Shown: one piece after another, positions 52,882-61,476 of the stretch
How positions within the stretch are numbered: position 1 is the first letter of the stretch
Layout: each line of letters opens with the position of its first letter
Origin: Picochlorum sp. 'celeri'
Lineage: Eukaryota; Chlorophyta; Trebouxiophyceae
DNA length: 64,000 bases
Reading direction: 5' to 3'
Assembly (NCBI GenBank): GCA_010909725.1
Contig: JAACMV010000004.1
Span: 620,001-684,000, forward strand
Made by a program: the position numbers and the translations under genes
Notes under the pieces: generated by a model
The model's input: the letters and a program-made list of their open reading frames with translations, nothing else
What the model was told of the DNA's origin: nothing
Databases searched by the model: none

Positions 52882-53871
52882 ATGTCGGTATATTCTGCAT
52901 CGATAATGTCGATTCGGTGCCAATTCGGGGTGAAGGGGGGTCTCACACACCACGCTTCTGTGAGACTTCAGAAACCATCGTTCGCATTGACCTCAGCACG
53001 CAAGGAATCTAGAAGAAATGATACTGTAGGTATTGGTCGTAGGAGTTCAGTCGTGGTTGGTGCGGCAGATGCAGAGGCCACCTGTTTGTCTCCCAGTGGG
53101 AGTGAGACAGCTCGAACGATTGTGGATTTGGCGGCATATGGCACATTATCGACAGTAGGAGAAAACGGTATTCCATTGGGGACATATGTGACGTATGTGT
53201 TGGATCAAGTTGGTCAGCCAATCCTGCGATTGAGGAAGGATGCTGTTCATACAGCAAATGTGCTGAGGGAGAACAGATGCAGTTTGTTTGTTCAGCCTGC
53301 AGAGTATCCAGCGCACATGTTGGCGCGAGTGACATTGATTGGAAGTGTTGAGCCTGTGTCTGAGGAGATTGCTGCATCTGCAGCAGAGTTGCATAGGACT
53401 CTGCATTCTGGAGGGGTTGGTGTGGATGAACCCAAAGATGATGACTTGTACTACCGTTTGGTGGTTGACGAATGCTTTTATGTTGGCCAATTAGCTGGAA
53501 ACTCGGCAGCAGAGGTATTATCGGGGGATGAATACAGGAATGCATGTGCTGATCCAACAAGAACATTTGCTGCATCGCTTGTCAAGTCAATGAATACTGA
53601 TAGATTTGAGGATGTCGTGCGCATTTGTTCCCAAAAGTTGCAGGTTGATATGGATGAGATTGTTCGGGCTGAATTGGCATGGATTGATAAGCAAGGTGTG
53701 TATATGAAGGTGAGTGCCGGTGGTCCCTTGCAGACAATCAGGGTTCCTTTTGAAAGACCGATTGAGGATGAACGAGATGCACGATCTGCACTGACCATGA
53801 TGGCACAGGTTGCATGGGAGACGGATAGACCGTACGCTCCTGTGCCTGCTGTTACTGGTTCGTCTGAATAA
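52882..53871 (+). CDS. HugZ-like / pyridoxamine-phosphate-oxidase-fold protein, plastid-targeted
   Basis: Single exon of 329 codons. The N-terminal 55 residues are Ser/Arg-rich and look like a plastid transit peptide. The split-barrel domain starts at ARTIVDLAAYGTLSTVGENGIPLGTYVTYVLD, continues with PILRLRKDAVHTANVLRENRCSLFVQP, and has LARVTLIGSVEPV, LYYRLVVDECFYVG and a C-terminal DUF2470-like segment (SMNTDRFEDVVRICSQKL). This order matches HugZ-like heme oxygenase relatives and the glutamyl-tRNA-reductase-binding proteins of plants. A role in plastid heme or tetrapyrrole metabolism is inferred. The 3' end is only 23 bp from the convergent TruB gene. Confidence 0.82.
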   Translation: MSVYSASIMSIRCQFGVKGGLTHHASVRLQKPSFALTSARKESRRNDTVGIGRRSSVVVGAADAEATCLSPSGSETARTIVDLAAYGTLSTVGENGIPLGTYVTYVLDQVGQPILRLRKDAVHTANVLRENRCSLFVQPAEYPAHMLARVTLIGSVEPVSEEIAASAAELHRTLHSGGVGVDEPKDDDLYYRLVVDECFYVGQLAGNSAAEVLSGDEYRNACADPTRTFAASLVKSMNTDRFEDVVRICSQKLQVDMDEIVRAELAWIDKQGVYMKVSAGGPLQTIRVPFERPIEDERDARSALTMMAQVAWETDRPYAPVPAVTGSSE

Positions 53872-53894
53872 AATGTAAATACCATATGATACTA

Positions 53895-55000
53895 TTATGA
53901 TTGGTCTGGGTTGAGACGCGCCTTTTGATCTCGCACTGCTTCTATCAACGTGTCCATGTCCCATGCGTCCTTCACGGAATATTCACCAATACACTCTCGC
54001 CTTAATTCAGTCAAATGAGCTCCACAGCCCACCCGTTGACCTAAATCATGTGCTAAACTCCTCACATAGGTCCCCTTACTACATGTGACCCAGAATGCAA
54101 CGAATGGACTCGTCTCGTCATCGCGTGTGAGGTCAAACGTCTGAACATGAACTTTTCTAGATTTTCTATCCACCTCCTTTCCCTGCCTCGCAGATTCATA
54201 GAGCCGTTTCCCATTGACCCGTATGGCAGAAAACATTGGTGGAACTTGCTCAATATCTCCAAGGAAATGTTCATCTCTGCTTTTGTACAACTCCTCATCT
54301 GCACCATGTTTTTCAAAAAGAAAAATGCTTGGTTATTGGCATCAAGGCTTAGCTTGGTACATATTGCATGATGATGTCACATACTTGTGATGCTCTGCCA
54401 GGAAGAATCCTCCTTTAAAAGACTCCCATCTGCATCGTACGAATCCGTCACTTGACCCAATCGAAAGACGCCGCTATACTCTTTTGTCATGGATACGAAT
54501 GAATCAATTGATTTGGTTCCTTTACCCACGCATACAATGAGTAAACCAGTTGCCATGGGATCCAGGGTTCCAGCATGCCCAACCTTGATCTTTTTTGGCT
54601 TGACATTCAATGCCCTGGCCAATTCCCCTCTCAGTTTCCCACACACATCAAAAGACGTCCATGTCTTTGGTTTATCAATCAACAGAACTGCATTATCCCA
54701 GATCGATGCATCTGCCGCCAACACCCCAACAGTCACAGGAGTTGGTGGGACAAGAACCTTCTTCTTCTTCTTCTTTGCCTCCTTCACACCAGAAGAAGAG
54801 ACATCACTGCTATTATCTACTGTATTCGTATCAGATTCTGACGCGTGAGGTCTCTTCATGTCTCGTGCATCTTTCTTCATGCAACGAATTTGGCGAATGC
54901 CCGTCCAATTCTCAATCCTCCCCAATGGCTGGTTGAGAACTCTGCTATCATATGATTTTACTATGAATCTGTGAGGAATGCATGTAATCAATCGATTCAT
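53895..55000 (-). CDS. TRUB: TruB-type tRNA pseudouridine-55 synthase (two exons)
   Basis: Exons 55000-54385 and 54298-53895 join over an 86-nt intron (donor GTATGTG), giving 339 residues. The catalytic motif KVGHAGTLDPMATGLLIVCVGKGTK contains the nucleophilic Asp147. KTWTSFDVCGKLR, TKEYSGVFRLGQVTDSYDADG and FSAIRVNGKRLYESARQG complete the TruB signature. A C-terminal stretch (YVRSLAHDLGQRVGCGAHLTELRRECIG) fits the thumb-like RNA-binding end. The long N-terminal basic and Lys-rich leader suggests organelle targeting or a nuclear form. TruB makes Psi55 in the T loop of tRNA. Confidence 0.93.
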
Positions 55001-55154
55001 GGGTCAAATGTTTTGCATTTTGGCTTCGGAGGCCTTTTGCTCTTGACCCACCGACCCATTCGGCATTCCAAATTTTTATTTAAAAATGCCGTGACCAATG
55101 CGAGCCCCGTAATGGAATTCATAGTAGCAGTATAAATGATATTTTGATGAGAGA

Positions 55155-56032
55155 ATGTCGACTCCTTTGGAATTACGCAACTGGCGGAAAGGCGCTCAGG
55201 TGAGAGGAGTTGTCTTTGTCTTTTGCTTTTTAATTGTTGCAGTATCGTCTGCATTGATGATGAGTATGCGTCACTTTATTGTTGTGCAGAGATCTTTGAG
55301 GTTGTTATTTAATGGCATGGTCAAGGCGTTGGGTGAATGGAAGGTGAGCAGGCATTTGATGTGACTGTATTCCTGTGTGTTCCTGTCTCATGAATATAAC
55401 AATAATATCATCTGTGCAGGCTGGCGTGGCGCAAGGAAAGATATTGACGACAGATATCGCCAATCTTATTCTCGAATATCGGTATGACAGCATGCTTATT
55501 GGAGCACCATGATGACAACACGCGACGATACTGTATGGATGTGTGCAGGTGTATTGAGAAGGATGCAGCGCTGATGGATTCATTACCTTTGGATGCACGA
55601 TCCATATTCCAGTCAAGGTATACGATGAAGCTGCAGCGAAAGATAGACTCTTTAAGGATGATTGTTGAGGCGTTGGCTAATGCGTGTGCGTCCATGTCAA
55701 AGGCAGTGGAGGATTTTAAAACCATCCTCCTGTGTGATGATGAATCAGATACGCGTCTGGGGGATCCCCGCCTCGACATGGCTATTTGTACGAGTCTGAC
55801 GTTTCGACAGATTTCTCTTCTGTTTGATGATATCGTGGAAAAGTATCAGAGAGAGCTTGGCATCAAGCAAAAGATTTTGGATGATTTTTGTAATGATGGC
55901 CAGCATGATGAGGCATTTTATCAGGTGCATATCACTGCCTGGATGACGGATGTGGAAATAGATTCAAACCGTGTGCAACATGTGATGAGAGACGTTGCTG
56001 TAGATGCTGGGATGCCATATAATAATGAATAG
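55155..56032 (+). CDS. AIRIM/C1orf109-like coiled-coil protein candidate (four exons)
   Basis: Exons 55155-55199, 55290-55343, 55420-55481 and 55549-56032 give 214 residues. The introns of 90, 76 and 67 nt all fit GT-AG and keep the frame. The protein is helical with heptads (MKLQRKIDSLRMIVEALANACASMSKAVEDF). A C-terminal FRQISLLFDDIVEKYQRELG, then ILDDF and AFYQVHITAWMTDVEID, resembles the AIRIM-type pattern of a WxxDIxxxYxxELxxK helix and an AWxxxxxID helix. The 3' end (55880-56032) is duplicated at 59947-60087. Family assignment is tentative, based on spacing of a few residues. Confidence 0.55.
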
Positions 56033-56096
56033 AATAAGATTATTATTATTATTGAATTGTGCTGAGCGTGACTGTACCTTCGCTATAAGGAATTGC
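55880..56096. repeat. Left copy of a 217-bp direct repeat flanking the 3.85-kb insert
   Basis: It contains the 3' end of the AIRIM-like gene, the TAATAATAATAAT-type run and the last 15 codons of the SAP-RsfS gene in reverse. Those codons read AIPYSEGTVTLSTIQ-stop, as in the intact gene. It matches 59947-60151 at about 96%, apart from a 12-bp deletion in the right copy. Confidence 0.95.
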
Positions 56097-56320
56097 TAGT
56101 TGATTGAAGAGCACAAATCACTACAGTAGATGCAAAAACTGCGATTCAACAATGCTGTCTGAAGGTAACGAGTAGATGATCACTTGAAAGAATGGGAATA
56201 AACTTTATGCTAGGCTTATAGTTGAGTTACCTTGAAGCCACTGACATATGTTGTGCCATCATCATTGTCTGCAGCAATCCCGCAGTAGTAATTTCCTGAG
56301 AAAGAGTCAGCCAAGGTTAT

Positions 56321-57521
56321 ATGAGAACAACACAACTTTTTGTCGACAATCCGTGGGATGTGCAATCGTACAAAACCAAATTGGAAACGCTCTACAGAGT
56401 CATGCATGGCCTCAAGAAACTGTCCAAGATTGATGCTGCCAAGGTCCAACAGTACTCCTTGTGGCTCATACCCAAGATTGAAGATATATACCGCCACATG
56501 ACACAAACATATACCAATATATCTGTCTTGTCGTCCATGATGCTTCCCGTGGTTTCTGTCCTGAGAAAGGAAATTGGACTGCATCACCCCACCACAGACA
56601 AGTGGAGACAGGAAGCCAACGAGTTACGCATCTAAGCCACCCAGGAAACATCTCACAACATCCAAGGCAAAGACTTCAAAACATTCCAAGAGATATGCTG
56701 TCGCAGGGATGCCATCAAACGCAGGATCGACAGCGAACCAGCGAACACCACCGAGTACTAGCAGTGGTTTGCCCTGTGCTTGTACACCATGCAGCCACCA
56801 CTCCGAGCAGATGGGGCGGCGCTGTCCATCATTGATAGCGTTGACAAGGCATCTCCAGGTCAGAACCATCTTGTGCTCACATTGGACAAGGCTGTCATTC
56901 TGATCCAGCATGACAAGGTTTCACACAGGAAGGGCGGAGCCCACATTTCCGTTACTGATGAGCTCCACTGTGCTGTTGGACTCCATACGCCAATTCCCGC
57001 GATCCCTGGTCGTTCCATACACCTATAAGGCATCTGAAAATCCACTTTATCGATCATATAGCCCAGACAAGCACATATCCAAGGTGAACTTGTCTAAACT
57101 GCTGAGTCAAGCCATGGCATCACAACAGGACAACACACCATGGCCACGTCCAATCCAAGGTCTCCGTAAAGCGCACTCTACCCTTGTCATGTCATCAAAC
57201 GCATCCTATCATACCATGAAGCAAGTGACAGACGCCCAACGACATTCAGTGTCGACCATGCTGTGTCACTACAACGCTGTATCACCTTGTTCTTCTGTTG
57301 GGGATGGTACCCAGGCCAGCACTCCTGAGGAGATGATTGCATCAGCCATGCAGCAAACTGGTCTCTGTGACTCTAACGTTATTATTATGACACATTGCGG
57401 CGAATCTCATAGGAAAGAATCTCCCGCATGGACTCTCTACTGCACCAATCCAGACCTGCAAGAACCTGCAGAACAGGTCCTGGCCATCATTCAGGACGCA
57501 TGCTCATCAAGAGGCCAATGA
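56321..57521 (+). pseudogene. Decayed tyrosine-recombinase-like integrase
   Basis: One frame from ATG 56321 runs through stops at 56633, 56759 and 57026. Sequence then continues in another frame to 57521, so there are at least two internal stops and a frameshift. The text is coherent across them: WDVQSYKTKLETLYRVMHGL (core-binding helices), FALCLYTMQPPLRADGAALS (start of the catalytic domain), HDKVSHRKGGAHISVTDEL, and IQGLRKAHSTLV followed by AQRHSVSTMLCHYN. The Arg of LRK, the RHSVST box and the final Tyr (near 57270) line up with box II and the catalytic Tyr of phage-type integrases. The PPLR segment recalls recombinases of polinton-like elements and large DNA viruses of algae. Confidence 0.68.
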
Positions 57522-58307
57522 ATGTAATATTCTCCAAGAAGAAAACAGCTCTATTATATATATCTTAAACGGGACTATGAATTGGGAATTCAATGCGGTC
57601 AGTCTTGCTCAAAAGTTTCCAAAAGTTTCACTCAACTTTGACCACAGTTCCTCAGAACCAACATGCCACATTCGTCGTCAAGAGGTATTTTCTATTTATT
57701 ATTTCAGTCTTTCTGAATACATAAATCAATCGTTTCTCACAAATATGGCATGAAGGAGGCTACAAGAATCACCGGAAAGGTTGCAGATGCCTTGTTCTGA
57801 CTAACATTTTTCCTGAGCACAACAGAGAAGAGAAGAAACACGGAGTACATTATCGAGCTTTGACGCTACTGATATTTACCTTGCAGGTATGACCATAGGA
57901 TAAATTAATGAGAGATCACTCACAGTTGGGAAACATAAGGTAGCGGTCAAACAGGAGACCACGATAGATGCAACAACAAAAATGTCTGCCAATGCATGTG
58001 CAACACCATAGAACAATGATGTACGCCACACGAGCGTCTTTTTATTTAGTATTTTTATTTCTTGAATGCAATTCTACGCTTCATACTCACGAGAAAAATC
58101 CATGTTAACAACAATGCATGCTCAACACTTGAGCTGATACATCACCCAGAGCAGAAAAGTCAACCAAGCTGGCTCACACTCATCTCCACAGACCTGTCCA
58201 TTAGTTTCCGCTCTAATGCCATCCCTGCCATTTTTTCGATAAAATTTATATATATATATATTACATGAAATCCCGTCACGCAGTGATGCACCTCTCTGCT
58301 ACAAATC
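57522..58307. other. Non-coding stretch inside the insert
   Basis: About 780 bp between the recombinase remnant and the secreted-protein gene. It is AT-rich, and no open frame with coding-like text was found on either strand. A TATATATATATTA run lies at about 58248-58262. Confidence 0.4.
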
Positions 58308-59458
58308 CTATGAGCTGGGACAGGAGTTTCCACAGCAACACATTCTCATAAACCCAGACACAGAAGCACCAGTACATTTAATGGCACCTGCGCCATTCCA
58401 GTAGAGAGTGCTAGTAGATGGAGGGGTGTACAAAATTCCTAAACCATCAGTATATGCTCCCGGATTTGTAGAAAACACAGGGTAATTGCCAAACAAGTTG
58501 AGAACAAACTTCGCTTTGGCCTCGCTGTCAACAGCTTGGATACCAGCGAGATTGCATGTCTTGCTGACCCCATTACAAGTGGATACACAATCAGTGGTAC
58601 CGCAAGATAGTACCCAATCGGTTGTAGGACTTGTACTACTTGTGGTGCAAGCAGGTGGTGGTGGTGATGGTGATGGTGATGGAGGAGGTGGTGATGGTGG
58701 TGGAGGTGGCGGTGATGGAGGAGGTGGTGGCGGACTTGGTGGGGGTGGGCTCGGTGGGGGTGGTGGACTGCGCCTGCTAACCACCCCTTCTGCCCAATCA
58801 TCTACGCTGCTCATATCTTCGCATATGAGTTTGCCGGACCAAAAGTTGCTGCTCCGAGTAAGCCTCAGAGACTGACGAGCAGACAGCAAAGTACAGACAC
58901 TTGTCAGCCGGTTAAACATGAATGCCTCGCACTTTCTATCTGCAACGAGTATTCCTGATGTCATGGGGCAATGGCTGTTAATATCTAGAGAGCAGTCTGT
59001 GTCCAAAGCTTGTCGCGTGTCATCCGTCAACCTCCAATTTAAGAGACAGGCATCCGCACATCCAGCCAGACTCCCATGCCCTGGCCTGTCCAGCTTGTAC
59101 ACAGCAATAATGTCACCATCTCGATACATACTGCACAGAACCAAACACCCGAATGATACCATGAGCCATGAATATGTATAATTATACACGGAGAAAATCA
59201 TCCACCCTCGACACACCTCTTCCTCTGGTTGTATTTAACAATTTGTCTCCGAAGATTTCGGAGAGCTGGTTGGTCAGAGACTGTGCTGTCAAAGCACATC
59301 CCACCCAGCGTTGACTCTCTCTCTACGGATTCCAAAGATGTAGCATGTGTTCCTACCAAGACATGTGCCCATACTAGGAGAAGGATTGGAAACAGAAGAG
59401 CGCTCTTTGTGGACAACAACCAGTGACAGGCAATGCTCGTGCTCATTTGTATGCGCAT
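58308..59458 (-). CDS. Secreted PAN/apple-like, poly-proline, Cys-rich protein (two exons)
   Basis: Exon 1 (59458-59217) encodes a signal peptide (LLSTKSALLFPILLLVWAHVLVGTHA), and exon 2 (59130-58308) follows an 86-nt intron with donor GTGTGT and acceptor TGTGCAG. The product is about 354 residues. ATGs at 59446 and 59470 are alternative starts. A Cys-rich segment (GCADACLLNW, CSLDINSHC, CEAFMFNRLTSVCTLL) resembles PAN/apple folds. A hinge of SPPPP repeats follows, then a C-terminal domain with SCGTTDCVSTCNGVSKTCN and MRMCCCGN. The hinge recalls hydroxyproline-rich wall proteins of green algae, such as pherophorins. It lies inside the 3.85-kb insert and could be its cargo. The gene itself looks intact. 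Confidence 0.75.
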
Positions 59459-59946
59459 ACTGTAGTACATGGCCTCGTTATCAAACGACCCATTGGATAT
59501 ACTGAGCGATTTTACTCGAATAAATGGTGTTTGCACGTCGGGTGGCTTTCCACTAGGAGAAGAATCTCTTCTTACCGCTATTACGTGACGGGCCCGTAAT
59601 AATAATAGCGTTACATAATCCTTGCCTATGCGCGGACTTTTCTCCTCTTGCAATTGCGCGAGACCAATGGCATCAAATCGAACGAATTATTAAATGGTAT
59701 TTTGTATCAAGAGAACGTATCGATTGAATATGAAGGTTGCCAATGTCTACACTGGGCAGTGGTCCATCGCGAGCAGGGAGTTTGTTCATGGAAACTACCA
59801 GTAGTGAGTATCACCTGCAGTTGGACCTTCAATTTTTTTATTTTTAAATGTTAGTTCGGTATGAACATGCCATACTATAGAACAGTGTACTTAGTACTAT
59901 GTAATACACACAATGTCCCGCCAATGGGCGCACACATACGAATGCT
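59459..59946. other. Right end of the insert, no gene recognised
   Basis: About 490 bp upstream of the secreted-protein gene. A frame at 59648-59854 is short and carries no domain. It probably holds that gene's promoter and the insert's right edge. Confidence 0.4.
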
Positions 59947-60151
59947 GATGATTTTTGTAATGATGAGGCATTTTATCAGGTGCATATCACTGCCTGGATG
60001 ACCGATGTAGAAATAGATTCAAACCGTGTACAACATGTGATGAGAGATATTGCTGTAGATGCTGGGATGCCATATAATAATGAATAGAATAAGATTATTA
60101 TTATTATTGAATTGTGCTGAGGGTGACTGTACCCTCGCTGTAAGGAATTGC
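59947..60151. repeat. Right copy of the direct repeat flanking the insert
   Basis: It contains the last 39 or so codons of the AIRIM-like gene as a fragment, ending DAGMPYNNE-stop, then the 3' end of the intact SAP-RsfS gene. It differs from the left copy by about eight substitutions and a 12-bp deletion between two GATG motifs. Confidence 0.95.
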
Positions 60152-61327
60152 CACCTTGGTGACATTTGAACTCTCCTCGTCGCTCCAAAGGCTTTCCAAG
60201 TCGTATTCAGACCTCACATCTTCATGGAATACATGGACAACAACGGATCCTGCATCAATCACAAGCCAATCTGGGTTGGCATCATCTCTTCCCTCAATGC
60301 TTGGAGCAACACCTGGAGCCACCTCCTGGCATCGCTTTTTCAACTCATGCAACACAGCCGATGCAAGCATATATACCATCTGATGCGAGCGACCTGATGC
60401 AATGATCATGTAATCTGTAAAAGAGCACTGCTGTCGAACATCAATGATCATGACATTGCCAGCTCTGGCATCTACAAGCAGTTGTGCAACTTCATGTGGG
60501 CTGGAAAACACTTCAGAGAAGATACTACGAGGCAACGTCGCTTCTTCCTGCGACTGTCGCAACACCTCGTCTGTGACTGGCGTCTGAATACCACCACTCT
60601 GAATGTCTTTTAATTTGCCAAACTTGACAATCTGCTTTCTCTGAGCAACCCCATGCCCCAAATTGGAGGCCACCTCTGCCACATTTTTATTTTCCTCTTC
60701 TTTTCTAATATCATCTAAAATTCGACTCACCAATGCGGCCTTATTCCCCCGACTGTCAGAACCAGAAACCTCCAGAATATCCCGCAATCCCTTCACTTTC
60801 AATTTCATCAAGGCAGTTTTCGTGATATTAACATGCTCTTTCCCATGCACACTCTGCAATTCCTCTTCCACAAGACTCTTAATACTAGTATCAGCTGCGT
60901 CCCTACAGAACACACAAACAGTCGTCATTCACAACCCCATGTGTATCTTTTCCCCTCAACCAACCCACCTCTGCAATCTTTCGTGCATCTCCATGATCGC
61001 CGCCATCTCAGGATTCACTCGTTTCATATACTCAATACTTGTATCATTCAAATGACTGGTTCCGACCTTGGTCGTGACACCCACTGGACCGGATTCCTGC
61101 TCAGAGGCAGGCTTCTCCTCCTGTTGGGACAATCCACGGACAGAGAACGGAACCCGAGGCTCTATTCCATGAGTCGTTCGTAATTTTATCCCATAATCTT
61201 TCCTCTTAATGAGTTGTTGGGGTGTAATGGTCCTGTTAGAGACAGAGAGGCACTCGGAGGATTCCAACCGCAACCAACTTTGGATGGTTCGCCGGAACAG
61301 CGACCCTTCTCTTGCTATTCTCTTCAT
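60104..61327 (-). CDS. RSFS: RsfS/Iojap ribosome-silencing factor with SAP domain (two exons)
   Basis: Exons 61327-60969 and 60902-60104 join over a 66-nt intron, giving 385 residues. The N-terminus is basic and Ser-rich, a likely organelle presequence. A SAP motif occurs at about 140-180 (KTALMKLKVKGLRDILEVSG then GNKAALVSRILDD). The RsfS domain follows: VMIIDVRQQCSFTDYMIIASGRSHQMV, then WLVIDAGSVVVHVFHEDVRSEYDLESLW. RsfS binds the large ribosomal subunit (uL14) and blocks subunit joining when translation must be lowered, and acts in mitochondrial or plastid ribosome assembly. The SAP fusion is noteworthy. The 3' end sits in the right repeat. Confidence 0.9.
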
Positions 61328-61476
61328 CTTGAACTACTAGTAATAAAAAATTATTTATGGGAATATTTGCTGTGACGGATCCTTTCCATACTGGACTGAA
61401 TCGAATTCCGAACGCTATATTGCGGCATCATCAAGCCTTTTCTTCTGAAGGTGCGAATTTCTTCTTTACACGATGA

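Larger units (their letters stand above)
56097..59946. mobile_element. 3.85-kb insert between direct repeats, candidate decayed integrative element
   Basis: This segment lies exactly between two direct copies of the junction of two convergent host genes. It contains a decayed tyrosine-recombinase-like gene near its left end, 780 bp of non-coding sequence, and an intact secreted-protein gene near its right end. No terminal inverted repeats are visible at the inside edges (TAGTTGATTGAAGAGC versus the reverse of the right end). Tyrosine-recombinase integration classically leaves direct repeats that restore the target gene. The alternative is a tandem duplication of the locus followed by deletion. 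Confidence 0.6.

Noticed and set aside
52714..52953. A minus-strand frame before the HugZ-like gene
   Set aside because: It starts at GTG, overlaps a supported gene and has no ATG for most of its length.
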